From: Actinobacteria bacterium OK074
GTDB taxonomy: Bacteria > Actinomycetota > Actinomycetes > Streptomycetales > Streptomycetaceae
Assembly (NCBI GenBank): GCA_001298575.1
Contig: LJCV01000275.1
Coordinates: forward strand, 175,230-239,229
DNA: 64,000 bases
Direction of reading: 5' to 3'
The notes under the pieces were generated by a model. The model worked only from the letters and a program-made list of their open reading frames with translations, did no database searches and was not told where the DNA came from. This document shows, piece by piece, positions 24,233 to 32,775 of the stretch. A program made the translations under genes and the position numbers. Numbering within the stretch: position 1 is the first letter of the stretch; each line of letters begins with the position of its first letter.

Positions 24233-24691
24233 ATCAGGACCGAACTCGACAACTTCCTCGGCGAGAAGCGCGCACTGGTCGATGCGATCACGCGGGAGTT
24301 CCGCGCCGGCACACCGGCCAAGGAGATCGCCCGCATGGTCGCACCGGCCTTCAGCCGGGACCAGGTGACCCAGTACCTGTCTGCCGTCGCCCTGGCGGAC
24401 AAGACCCGAAAGGCCCTGGGGGAGGCTGGGCTTGCTTTCGCCGCCGACGTGTCGGTGAGCGGTATCGACGCGCCGCGCGAGGCGCGGCTGATCCCCGCAG
24501 CGGATCCGGAGGAGACCCCCGACTGCCCCTCGCTGCCGACGCGGATCCGGGACGCGCTGCGCGACTTCCACATCACCCTGGGCCTGCTGCAGACCGGCAA
24601 GCGCAACGAAGACACCAGCGACGCCGAGATCGACGGATTCTTCCTCGACGGCCAGCCCGTCCGCCTGATCAAACTGAAGCCGCGCACCTGA
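24227..24691 (+). CDS. Hypothetical protein with a helix-turn-helix-like N-terminus
   Basis: This 154-aa protein is not recognised. Residues about 18-55 (ITREFRAGTPAKEIARMVAP, SRDQVTQYLSAVALADKTRK) look like a helix-turn-helix. The middle is acidic and Pro-rich, and the C-terminus ends with IDGFFLDGQPVRLIKLKPRT. The start codon lies inside a palindrome, with another just upstream. That supports a self-regulated DNA-binding protein, perhaps from a plasmid or integrative element. A 60-aa gene follows 36 bp later. Confidence 0.6.
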   Translation: MDIRTELDNFLGEKRALVDAITREFRAGTPAKEIARMVAPAFSRDQVTQYLSAVALADKTRKALGEAGLAFAADVSVSGIDAPREARLIPAADPEETPDCPSLPTRIRDALRDFHITLGLLQTGKRNEDTSDAEIDGFFLDGQPVRLIKLKPRT

Positions 24692-24727
24692 CCCGTCGAC
24701 AGGGACAACGCCCCAAGGAAGGACACG

Positions 24728-24910
24728 ATGGGTCAGATCACCGCCACCGAGTACGGCCTCGCCTCCAAGTCCCTTGAAGACATCGAGCCCCTGGGACAGA
24801 TCACCCAGCGACGCGCCGAGGCCATCCTGGATGACAGTCAAAGGCAGTGGCCCGATGTGTACCTCATTCAGCGGACCGGCGGCGGGGCCTGGCAACAGGC
24901 CGCTTCTTGA
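24728..24910 (+). CDS. Small hypothetical protein
   Basis: This 60-aa protein (MGQITATEYGLASKSLEDIE...) has a good ribosome site (AAGGA) and lies 36 bp after the helix-turn-helix-like gene, so it is probably cotranscribed. It is soluble, has no cysteines and no recognised motif. A short GGCCTG/CAGGCC hairpin overlaps its last codons. The IS-type transposase gene begins 74 bp downstream. Confidence 0.5.
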   Translation: MGQITATEYGLASKSLEDIEPLGQITQRRAEAILDDSQRQWPDVYLIQRTGGGAWQQAAS

Positions 24911-24984
24911 CGCCTCGGACGCTGGGGCCGAAGCGCCTCTTACAGGGGCATAACCCAGATGCCCTCGGCGGCCGTTGGATTTGT

Positions 24985-25818
24985 GTGACGAAAGCCAACG
25001 AGCACGCCGAGGACACCTGCCCGCTTGTCTACCAGTGCCGTCTGCCGCTGTCCGCGCGCACTGTCGACCACCTCGCCGGCCTGCTGCGGCGCCATCTGAA
25101 GGCGATACGGTCCCGGTGGCGGATCCTGCCGCCCGGGAAGATCGCGGTGATCGTTCTGGCCGTGCTGCGTCATGACCAGCGCCTGGCCGACATGACCGAC
25201 GGCAATATCATGTCCGAGTCCACCGTCCACCGCTGGCGCGACGAGCTGATTACCCTCCTCGCCGCCCAGGCCCCGCGCCTGAACCGCGCCCTGAAGAAGG
25301 TCGCCAAGCAGGGCGGGGAGGTGGTCCTGATCGACGGCACCCTCATCCCCACCCAGCGCCGCACCGGAAAAGCCGACCGCCGCAACTACTCCGGCAAACA
25401 CCGACGCCACGGCCTGCACTTCCGTGCCCTGACCGACGAGAGGGGCCGCTTGATCTGGATATCCGGCGCCCGGCCCGGCCGCACCCACGACAACACCGCC
25501 GCCCGTCACGACCACATCCTGGCCCATCTGCGCGCCGCGGGTCTCGGCGCGTTGGCCGACCTCGACTTCCGCGGCCTGGACAACGACATCCTCGACCCCG
25601 TGATCGTCACCGGCTACACCGCCAGCCGCACCCACAAGGTCACCCCCGGCCAGAAGGAAGCCAACCGCGTCCTCGCCGTCGGACGCGCACCGGTCGAGCA
25701 CGGCTTCGCCCACCTCAAGAACTGGCGGATCCTCACCAAACTCCGCACCGACCCCGCACACGCCACCCGACTCCTGCGATCCCTGCTCGTCCTGACGAAC
25801 CTCGAAGTCAACCGCTGA
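24985..25818 (+). CDS. IS5-superfamily DDE transposase
   Basis: The GTG at 24985 gives 277 aa. An N-terminal helix-turn-helix (SARTVDHLAGLLRRHL, STVHRWRDELITLL) precedes a DDE_Tnp_4-type catalytic core: VVLIDGTLIP (first Asp), ALADLDFRGLDND (second Asp region) and RAPVEHGFAHLKNWRIL (Glu). The frame is intact, so the enzyme could be active. I cannot define terminal inverted repeats or a target duplication, so the element ends are not called. It separates the small operator-controlled gene pair from the regulator at 26028. Confidence 0.8.
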   Translation: MTKANEHAEDTCPLVYQCRLPLSARTVDHLAGLLRRHLKAIRSRWRILPPGKIAVIVLAVLRHDQRLADMTDGNIMSESTVHRWRDELITLLAAQAPRLNRALKKVAKQGGEVVLIDGTLIPTQRRTGKADRRNYSGKHRRHGLHFRALTDERGRLIWISGARPGRTHDNTAARHDHILAHLRAAGLGALADLDFRGLDNDILDPVIVTGYTASRTHKVTPGQKEANRVLAVGRAPVEHGFAHLKNWRILTKLRTDPAHATRLLRSLLVLTNLEVNR

Positions 25819-25902
25819 CGGATGATCTTCTCCATAGACTGCCGCCGACGACCAGCGTGAGCACCCCGAGGACCAGTCACACCAGTCCTTTGACCTGCGG
25901 CT

Positions 25903-26031
25903 TCAGGTTGGCGGAGGCTCGCAGAAGGTCACGCCGGAGATGGCGTGGTCACGCAGGACCATCCGGTAGCCGGCCCAGAGATGGGCCAGGATCAGGATTC
26001 CCGAGATCAGGGACCCGAAGGCGGTGGTCAT
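25903..26031 (-). CDS. 42-aa membrane peptide coupled to the TPR regulator
   Basis: The ORF overlaps the regulator's stop by an ATGA. It reads MTTAFGSLISGILILAHLWA, then a polar tail ending in CEPPPT. One transmembrane helix covers about residues 5-22. In another frame just downstream (about 25825-25920) lies a second membrane-like stretch (KPQVKGLV, a TGA, then LVLGVLTLVVGGSLW). It may therefore be the front part of a longer two-helix protein broken by a frameshift and a nonsense change near the IS transposase. Confidence 0.4.
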   Translation of the reverse strand: MTTAFGSLISGILILAHLWAGYRMVLRDHAISGVTFCEPPPT

Positions 26032-27500
26032 GCGGTCGGTGCGGTAGGGGTAGTTGAGCGCTTTCGCTGCGATTCAGAACCGCCTGGCCGTGCCGCGTAT
26101 TCAGGGGTCCCGGTTGTGCTGAGGGCGATGGCTTGGTGGGCGCGGTGGGAGAAATCGGCGACCCGGGGGTCGCGGCGCCAGGGAGCCATGGCCCGTACGA
26201 CGCTGGTGAGGTAGTCGGTAGCGCGGGCGGAGCGTACGCCGCCGAGGATGGCGACGGCTCGCTGTCCGTCGGCGAGGGCCCTGTCGAGGTCGCCGCGCTG
26301 GAGGTGGGCGGAGGCTACGATGGTCATGCGCATGCCGACGGACCGGGTGAAGTCACTTGCGGACATGGGTGCGGCTCTGTCGTTCCAGCGCAGAGCGGCG
26401 TCGGGCAGGTGGAGGTCGCGATGGATTTCGACAGCGTCGGCGGCCATTCGCGGAGGCCCGTAGTAGCTGATCCATGAGGGTTCGTTTCCCGGGGCGGTGT
26501 CAGCCCGTTCGAGGAGCCGTTCCGAGTCGGTGAGTGCGGCAGCGGCGGCACGGGCATCGCCGAGACGGGCGTGCGCACGGGCCTCGATCAGCTTGGCGAA
26601 GGCCAGGACGCGGGGAGCGGCCCGGTGACGGGCCCGGTCGTAGGCACCCTGCGCCATGTCCACTGCCGCATCGGGGTAGCCGCGCAGGGCCGTTTGGAGG
26701 GCCAGGTTGGTCAGGACGTGGCAGCCCACATTCATGCTGCCTGCGGCCTTCGCCATCCGCAGGGCCTGGATGAAGTGCCTCTGAGCGAGGGCGTGCCGAC
26801 CCATGTCGAGCGCGCTCCAGCCCGCAACGCGGGCCAGCTCGGCGGTGCCGGCGTACAGTTCCCTGCCCACGGCGTCGGTGTAGCCGCCGTGCAGGAGCGG
26901 GATGGCGTGCTCGCGCAGGATGCGGTCGACCCGCGATGCCTCGCGGGTGCCTCCGCCGTACCGGGAGTCCTGGCGCTGCGCCCTGGCGGCGGCCGTCCAC
27001 AGCGCGTCCAGATCCTCACGGCCGACGCGTCGCCGGCCGTGATGGGCAGCGTCCGGGTCTGCGGGGACGGCGAGCCACCGGGTGAGCGGTGCGGTGTAGG
27101 CGCCTACGGCGAAGGCACTGGTGAGGACCTTTCGGCGGTGCACGATGCTCCAAAAACGTGTGGCGGTATGGACGGCTGTGCGCGTGTCCCGGGGGAACTC
27201 CAGGCCCACGTCTTCGGTGTTCTTGCGGGTCTCGTACATGCCGATCCCGGCAGGGTCGACCGGCCGTCCTAATCGCTCGGCCAGCGCCTGAGCTATGAAC
27301 TGGGGGACGGGCGGTTTCGGGACCATGCCTCGTTCCACCCAGTTCTTGACGCTGGTCTGGGTGTAGGAGCGGGGGTGCCCGGCCTCCTCGGTGAGGGCGT
27401 TGACGCGCCGGGCCAGCGCATGCCTGCTGATCCCGGCGGTTTCGATCAGCTCGGCCAGGGCCGTGTTCGCGGTCTCGGCCGGATGCTCGTTGAGAGTCAT
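26028..27500 (-). CDS. HTH/TPR transcriptional regulator divergent from the biosynthetic operon
   Basis: The ATG at 27500 (MTLNEHPAETANTALAEL) has GAGGAG 9 bp upstream; the protein is 490 aa. The N-terminal helix-turn-helix is LAELIETAGISRHALARRVN with SYTQTSVKNWVERG. Residues about 85-130 form a linker. The rest is TPR helices (AGWSALDMGRHALAQRHFIQ, VLTNLALQTALRGYPDAAVD, SAHLQRGDLDRALADGQRAV). It resembles Streptomyces XRE-TPR regulators and faces the eight-gene operon across a 212-bp gap, so it is the prime candidate to control it. Confidence 0.75.
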   Translation of the reverse strand: MTLNEHPAETANTALAELIETAGISRHALARRVNALTEEAGHPRSYTQTSVKNWVERGMVPKPPVPQFIAQALAERLGRPVDPAGIGMYETRKNTEDVGLEFPRDTRTAVHTATRFWSIVHRRKVLTSAFAVGAYTAPLTRWLAVPADPDAAHHGRRRVGREDLDALWTAAARAQRQDSRYGGGTREASRVDRILREHAIPLLHGGYTDAVGRELYAGTAELARVAGWSALDMGRHALAQRHFIQALRMAKAAGSMNVGCHVLTNLALQTALRGYPDAAVDMAQGAYDRARHRAAPRVLAFAKLIEARAHARLGDARAAAAALTDSERLLERADTAPGNEPSWISYYGPPRMAADAVEIHRDLHLPDAALRWNDRAAPMSASDFTRSVGMRMTIVASAHLQRGDLDRALADGQRAVAILGGVRSARATDYLTSVVRAMAPWRRDPRVADFSHRAHQAIALSTTGTPEYAARPGGSESQRKRSTTPTAPTA

Positions 27501-27602
27501 GGCAGATGGCTCCTCGGACCGGACTCGCACGGGATGCCCCACCCCGCAGAGTGAGCTGGGACGACTGAGCGTAGTCGCCGTCAGTGCAGTGCCGCGGCGG
27601 TC

Positions 27603-27621
27603 CCGGGGCATCCCCGGTTTT
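27603..27621 (+). terminator. Short GC hairpin plus T-run upstream of the biosynthetic operon
   Basis: CCGGGG-CAT-CCCCGG followed by TTTT lies 92 bp before the first gene of the plus-strand operon. It could be an attenuator or a terminator for upstream transcription. The remainder of 27501-27712 must contain divergent promoters; I see no certain -10/-35 pair. Confidence 0.4.
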
Positions 27622-27712
27622 GAGCCCCCTTCGTGAGCCTGTGTCGGCCCGGGGCTCGGTCTTTCATTTCGGTATCGCAATCCTGTTCGGCTTGTACGCA
27701 AGGGGGAGGAAA

Positions 27713-29029
27713 GTGGATCGACTTACCGGCGAGACGGCCGCCGCCTACGAAGCCGTGCCTTCTTCGCACCCTGGGCGGAGGTTCGCCGCCACGGGTGCGG
27801 GCATGGCGCTCGACGACCGATGGCACGTCCAGAGTGCTTGTACGGATGCGCGGGCGGCCACCAGGGGTGACGTGGTCGGGCCGTGCGCGAGCGGGCAGAC
27901 CCGTTACCCGCGCTACTTCAGCCGTGCTGCCGGGCCGTACCTGTGGGATCTGGAGGGGCAGCGGTACGTCGACTTCAACCTCGGCTACGGGCCCGTCGTC
28001 CTGGGACACGCCGATGAACGGGTGACCGGGGCGGTGCTCGCCGAACTGCGCAACGGCAACTGCATCGCTCCGCTGTGGAGTCGCCGCCAGAGCGAACTCA
28101 CCGACCTGCTGGTCTCGGTGGTGCCCGGCGCGGAGATGGCGTACCTGCTCAAGACCGGGTCGGACGCGACGAGTACGGCGGTACGGCTGTCCCGGATCTT
28201 CACCGGGCGCGAGAAGGTGATCCGCTGGGGCTACAACGGCTGGCACGACTGGGCGGCAGGGAGCCCGGCGGGTATTCCGGAAGCGACCCGCGCCGACACG
28301 CTGCTGTTCGACTACACCGACCTCAATACGCTGCGTGATGCGTTCGCCCGTCATCCCGGGCAGGTGGCGTGCGTGCTGATGATGCCGTTCGGCGACGAGA
28401 CGGCTCCCGAGGGCCACCTGCGGAAGATCCGCGACATCGCGCACGAGCACGGTGCGCTGTTCGTCCTCGACGAGATGCGCTCCGGGTTCCGGCTGGACCT
28501 GTCCGGTGCGCAGGGACTCCTGGGTGTCCAGGCAGACGTCAGCACGTTCAGCAAGGCCATGGCGAACGGGCATCCGATCTCCGCCGTCGTCGGGCGGGCC
28601 GACGTGCTGTCGGCCTTGGCCCGCACCCGGATCTCCTCGACGTTCTACGCGGACCCCGCACCGATGGCCGCGGCCCTGGCCACGATCCGGATCCTGCGTG
28701 ACACCGACGCGCTGGAGCGGATCTGGACGGCTGGTTCCGCCTTCCAGGACGGCCTGTCGGCGCTCGTCGAGCGACATCAGGTGGAGGCCCGGGTAGTCGG
28801 GTACCCGCCGATGCCGTTCCTTCAGTTCACCCACCCCGATCCGGTCGTGCGCGAGCAGGTGAGCACGGCCTTCGCCGCCGGGGCGGCGCAGCACGGGGTG
28901 CTGCTGCATCCGGGCCACCAGTGGTTCCTGTCCGCCGCCCACACCCGTGAGGACATCGAGTTCGCGCTGCACGCCTGCGCCCAGGCGCTCGCCGCGCTCA
29001 CACCGGTGCCCGCGACGCAACCCGCCTGA
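27713..29029 (+). CDS. Class III PLP aminotransferase (glutamate-1-semialdehyde aminomutase-like)
   Basis: The GTG at 27713 follows GGGGGAGGA and gives 438 aa. Class III hallmarks are RYPRYFSRAAGPYLWDLEGQ, DFNLGYGPVVLGHA, LLKTGSDATSTAVRLSR, GYNGWHDW, VLDEMRSGFRLDL and the PLP lysine in STFSKAMANGHPISAV (K281). It resembles HemL-type aminotransferases, but a housekeeping haem role is unlikely in this setting. It probably aminates an aldehyde or ketone intermediate, or moves an amino group within it. It is the first gene of the operon; the methyltransferase gene follows after 58 bp. Confidence 0.85.
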   Translation: MDRLTGETAAAYEAVPSSHPGRRFAATGAGMALDDRWHVQSACTDARAATRGDVVGPCASGQTRYPRYFSRAAGPYLWDLEGQRYVDFNLGYGPVVLGHADERVTGAVLAELRNGNCIAPLWSRRQSELTDLLVSVVPGAEMAYLLKTGSDATSTAVRLSRIFTGREKVIRWGYNGWHDWAAGSPAGIPEATRADTLLFDYTDLNTLRDAFARHPGQVACVLMMPFGDETAPEGHLRKIRDIAHEHGALFVLDEMRSGFRLDLSGAQGLLGVQADVSTFSKAMANGHPISAVVGRADVLSALARTRISSTFYADPAPMAAALATIRILRDTDALERIWTAGSAFQDGLSALVERHQVEARVVGYPPMPFLQFTHPDPVVREQVSTAFAAGAAQHGVLLHPGHQWFLSAAHTREDIEFALHACAQALAALTPVPATQPA

Positions 29030-29087
29030 TCAACATTCATTCGCACCTCGCCGACGGCACCTCGGCCGAGGCAAGAGGAGACCACAA

Positions 29088-29834
29088 GTGACAACAACCC
29101 GGCTTATCGCGCCCTCCGACACGGAGCAGGCGACCAGAAACCGGCTCATGGAGCTGTTCGCCGAGCGGCCGATCCCCGATGACGCGCTGCTCGACCACCT
29201 CGAAGTCTTCATGCGCCCGCAGCGCATCAACGAGATCCTCACGCTCGACCAGCTCTATCAGCACATCCTCGGCGTCCACGGGATCGTCGTCGAGTTCGGT
29301 GTCCGCTGGGGCCGCCACCTGTCCGTGTTCAACGCGCTGCGTACGCGCCACGAGCCGACCAACCTGTACCGGAAGATCGTCGGGTTCGACACCTTCACCG
29401 GCTTCCTCGCCCCGGCCCCGCAGGACGGCGACTCCGACCGGGTCTTCGCGGGCAGCATGAGCGTCACGCCCGGCTACGAGAGCTACCTGGAACAGGTCCT
29501 GCGCCTGCACGAGGCCGAGGCGCCGATGGCGCACATCCAGCGGTTCGAGCTGTGCAAGGGCGACGCTCCGGAGCAACTGGCCGCCTACCTGGAACGCAAC
29601 CCGCAGACGATCGTGGCGCTCGCCTACTTCGACATGGACCTGCACGATCCGACCCGCGCGTGCCTGGAGTTACTGCGCCCGCACATGCCCGCCGGCAGCG
29701 TCCTGGCCTTCGACGAGCTGACGCACCCGGACTTCCCCGGCGAGACCGTCGCGCTGAAGAACGCGCTCGACCTCGCCCACCACCGCGTCCAGCGGTTCCC
29801 GCAGTCACCGTACCCCGCGTTCGTGGTGCTGTGA
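29088..29834 (+). CDS. TylF/MycF-like class I SAM methyltransferase
   Basis: The GTG at 29088 has AGAGGAG 7 bp upstream and gives 248 aa. Motif I is GIVVEFGVRWGRHLSVF, followed by RKIVGFDTFTGF, YFDMDLHDPTRACLELLRPH and SVLAFDELTHPDFPGETVAL. These match TylF/MycF-type O-methyltransferases, with their acidic metal-binding residues, which often act on sugars in antibiotic or polysaccharide pathways. Its stop overlaps the next start by one base (TGATG). The substrate here is unknown. Confidence 0.75.
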   Translation: MTTTRLIAPSDTEQATRNRLMELFAERPIPDDALLDHLEVFMRPQRINEILTLDQLYQHILGVHGIVVEFGVRWGRHLSVFNALRTRHEPTNLYRKIVGFDTFTGFLAPAPQDGDSDRVFAGSMSVTPGYESYLEQVLRLHEAEAPMAHIQRFELCKGDAPEQLAAYLERNPQTIVALAYFDMDLHDPTRACLELLRPHMPAGSVLAFDELTHPDFPGETVALKNALDLAHHRVQRFPQSPYPAFVVL

Positions 29835-31222
29835 TGGGCGCCGTCACGCAGGTCCTGCGGTGGGCTGCCGGTGCGCACGACATCCCGGAGGATCAGGACT
29901 TCGACGACCGCGTGCTGCTCGACCTGATCGGACAGCACGCGCTCAGCGGCCGTCTGGCCCGGCGCCTTCCCACGGGACCGGCATGGCTGCGCGACCGGCT
30001 CGGTGGGCCCGCAGCGGCGATGCACGCCGACACCCTGGCGCTCGCCGAGACCCACATCCGTGCGGTCGACCGCATCGTGGCAGCTCTCGGCGAACAGCAG
30101 CCGCCACCGGTTCTGATCAAGGGGATCGCGACCGGGCTGCTCACCGGTGACAAGCACCTGCTGCGGTGCGGGGACATCGACCTGGTCTGTGCCGACGGGG
30201 GGCCGCTGATCGAGACGCTGACCCGGCTCGGCTACGAGCGCACCCGACCGCCGTTCCTCCACGAACTCGGCGAATTCACCCGCGAGGGCGTCGAGATCGA
30301 CGTGCACGCCTACCTTCCGGTACCTGGGTACGGTGCGGTGCGGCACACAGACCTCACACCCCCTGAACACGCGACGACCTGGTATCAGCCGCGCCGTGCT
30401 CCCTCGATGCACCCGATCCGGCACGGCCGGCTGGTGGACGGCGGCACCGTCACGGTGGGCCGGGTCAGTGTTCCCGACCCCTGCCTGCTGGCGATCGTGC
30501 TCTGCGCCCACGCCTTCTTGAACTTCACCAACATGTGGTCGCTGTCGCATCGCGCCAAGCCGTACGTCAAGTTGGCCGAGCTGGCCGACCTGCACGCCCT
30601 GGTCCGGCACGAGGCATTCGACACGAAACGGTTCCTCGCGTTGGTCGCGGAGTTGGACGCGGGGGACGCGGTGAACTGGGCGGGCTGGGCATCGACCGTA
30701 CTCCTCGGGAGGAATCCGCTGCCCGTACCGGTCGGCACCGGCCCGTTTCCCCGCTGCCTGTGGTGGGACTTCTGGGCGCTGCTTCCGGTCGACGAGGAGG
30801 CTCTGCTCCTGCCCGGCTGGTTCGACCTAGCCACCGTGAACCCCCTGCTCCCGAGCCGGATCGAACTGGACACCGGCCGCCCGGCGCCGCCCTGGACGGT
30901 CGAGGTCCGCCGCGACGGCAACCTGGTGACGGTCATGGTCGGCCTGCCGGAAGCAACCGACGCGGCGACCGAACGCGGCCGGGTCGACTTCGGAGGATGC
31001 GGGACGGAGTGGGTCCTGTCCGATGGACAGCTGACCGCTGTCGGCGGCCATGACACCTGTGACCTGCTCTCGGGACGTCGCGTCCGGCTGCGCTACCGCG
31101 TCCCCCGCACAGGCGGCGAGATGCTGGTCGGCGTGGCCGAGCAGGACACATCCGGAGCGCTGCTGTCGGCCGTACTGCTTCCCGCCACCTGGCAGGCGGC
31201 GGATCCGGTGGATGCCCGATGA
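29834..31222 (+). CDS. Nucleotidyltransferase of the PF14907 (NTP_transf_5) type
   Basis: This 462-aa protein has the nucleotidyltransferase core PPPVLIKGIATGLLTGDKHL followed by RCGDIDLVC (metal Asp 114 and 116) and, later, VEIDVHAYL with the third carboxylate. The C-terminal 150 residues (WWDFWALLPVDEEALLLPGW onward) form an extra domain. PF14907 proteins occur in capsule and RiPP clusters, including some lasso-peptide clusters beside an HPr-kinase-like enzyme. A similar kinase is encoded two genes downstream. The 4-bp ATGA overlap with the next gene shows coupling. Confidence 0.75.
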   Translation: MGAVTQVLRWAAGAHDIPEDQDFDDRVLLDLIGQHALSGRLARRLPTGPAWLRDRLGGPAAAMHADTLALAETHIRAVDRIVAALGEQQPPPVLIKGIATGLLTGDKHLLRCGDIDLVCADGGPLIETLTRLGYERTRPPFLHELGEFTREGVEIDVHAYLPVPGYGAVRHTDLTPPEHATTWYQPRRAPSMHPIRHGRLVDGGTVTVGRVSVPDPCLLAIVLCAHAFLNFTNMWSLSHRAKPYVKLAELADLHALVRHEAFDTKRFLALVAELDAGDAVNWAGWASTVLLGRNPLPVPVGTGPFPRCLWWDFWALLPVDEEALLLPGWFDLATVNPLLPSRIELDTGRPAPPWTVEVRRDGNLVTVMVGLPEATDAATERGRVDFGGCGTEWVLSDGQLTAVGGHDTCDLLSGRRVRLRYRVPRTGGEMLVGVAEQDTSGALLSAVLLPATWQAADPVDAR

Positions 31223-32775
31223 TCCGCGCCGCTCAACTCCCCGGATATTCCTGGGACACGACCGGCCGGGTCGAAGCCAGTGTCCAGGCCCTGATCGGTG
31301 AGCGGCTGGCGGAGCTGCCCGCGCGCGCCGCCAAGGTGGCGGCCCGGCTGCGTGAGGTAACCGGGGACTGCCGCCTGGTCGCGGTCTACCTGCGGCCGGA
31401 CTCGCCCGACATCGTCGTTGGGCTGTGTGAACGCCTGGCGTCCTCCGGGAGCGCGCAGGAGCGCGCCCAGCTGCAGCACGAGATCGGGCGGCGCCGGTTC
31501 GCGCGCCCCGGCACCTCGGAGGTGAGCCTCATGGGCGACCTGGGACAGGTGCTGACGGCGGCCGGCAACCGTACCCGGGCCTACGTACCTGACCTCGGGC
31601 ACCGGGACATGATCGGTGCGCTGCTGGACGACTTCGGCACGGGTTTCTCGGACTTCGTGGAGAGCCAGCACGAGGTGCCAGGACCGAACGCCCGTCTGCG
31701 ACAGGGCATCGTCAAGTCGTGGCGTCTGCCCGACGGCACCCGCGTGATCAGCAAACGCGCCAACCCGGCCAAACCCGGCCGGTTCGCCCAGGAACAGTTC
31801 GCCTACCGCGCCATCGCCTCCCGGCTCGGCGGCCCGGTCACCTTCGGCCGGGACAGGCGCCTTCAGCTCGCGACCCTGCTCGCGACCGTCCGGGACGGCG
31901 CATCCGGGCACGTCTACGCCGTGTGGCGGTGGGTTCCGGGTGAGACCGCCGAGTCGATGCTGCTGGCACCGGGCGAGCACACGTCGCTGCTGCGCGACTA
32001 CCGGGATCTGATGGACGCCCTCCTCGACCGCGGCATCCTCTGGGGCGACCTGAGTCCCCGCAACGTCCTCGTGCACGGCCCCGTGCACCGGCTCGTCGAC
32101 TTCGAGAAGACACAGGTCCCCGGTGAAGACATCCCCGTACCGCACGGGGACCGGGTCGCCTACTGCCGCGGTCAGGTCGGCGTCGAGGAACTCGGGGTCC
32201 TGCGCCCCGAAGACGAGGTCCGCGCATGCCTGCACGGCTACCTGGACCCCGGCACCTGGGACTTCGACGCGCCGGGCCCGGTGCCGTTCCCGCCGCGCCC
32301 GGAGGTGACGGCGGTCCTCGCCGGGCGTGGCGTCACCGACCCGGACCTGGGCACCTACAACCGGACCGACCAGCAGATCTGGCAGGTCCGATCGCCGGAC
32401 CTCGACCCCGCCACCGGGCAGCCCCGCTATCCGGGCCTGGTCAACTTCCGTGTCGAGCACTACCTGAGCTGCGCCGACCGCGCCGACGCGGACGACTACG
32501 ACCGCAAGACCACCGAGATCCTGATCGCCGGCCGCCGTCACGGCTGCTTCGACGAAGCGGTCGGGGCCGTCGCTGACGCGGTGGACGAGGCGGAACGGCA
32601 ATTCGTCGTCGCCGAGGTCGCCGAGCTTCTCACCGGCAACGACACCGGGCCCGTCACCGCGCCGCACACGGCGATCCGCGCACTGGTGGACCGCATCGAC
32701 GCCCTCGACACCGCCCGGCAGGATCCCGACACCTTCCGCTCGGCCTGCACGACACTGGGAAAGGAAGGACGATGA
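31219..32775 (+). CDS. APH/protein-kinase-fold phosphotransferase
   Basis: This 518-aa protein has an N-terminal region (residues 1-165) of unknown fold. A kinase-like domain follows: VKSWRLPDGTRVISKRA (ATP-lysine candidate), FAQEQFAYRAI, YAVWRWVPGETAE (hinge), ILWGDLSPRNVLV (catalytic Asp 277, Asn 282) and HRLVDFEKTQ (metal Asp 294). The pattern is that of aminoglycoside-phosphotransferase-like or Bud32-like kinases. It overlaps both neighbours by 4 bp. A small-molecule or peptide hydroxyl is the likely acceptor, which cannot be specified from sequence. Confidence 0.7.
   Translation: MIRAAQLPGYSWDTTGRVEASVQALIGERLAELPARAAKVAARLREVTGDCRLVAVYLRPDSPDIVVGLCERLASSGSAQERAQLQHEIGRRRFARPGTSEVSLMGDLGQVLTAAGNRTRAYVPDLGHRDMIGALLDDFGTGFSDFVESQHEVPGPNARLRQGIVKSWRLPDGTRVISKRANPAKPGRFAQEQFAYRAIASRLGGPVTFGRDRRLQLATLLATVRDGASGHVYAVWRWVPGETAESMLLAPGEHTSLLRDYRDLMDALLDRGILWGDLSPRNVLVHGPVHRLVDFEKTQVPGEDIPVPHGDRVAYCRGQVGVEELGVLRPEDEVRACLHGYLDPGTWDFDAPGPVPFPPRPEVTAVLAGRGVTDPDLGTYNRTDQQIWQVRSPDLDPATGQPRYPGLVNFRVEHYLSCADRADADDYDRKTTEILIAGRRHGCFDEAVGAVADAVDEAERQFVVAEVAELLTGNDTGPVTAPHTAIRALVDRIDALDTARQDPDTFRSACTTLGKEGR

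Noticed and set aside
24911..25850. Exact ends of the IS containing the transposase at 24985
   Set aside because: Only a short GGGCAT/ATGCCC repeat is visible on the left, with no matching right end.
27501..27712. Possible precursor peptide for the HprK/PF14907 operon
   Set aside because: Short frames here lack ribosome sites and lasso-type leader/core features; the gap is better explained as divergent promoters.
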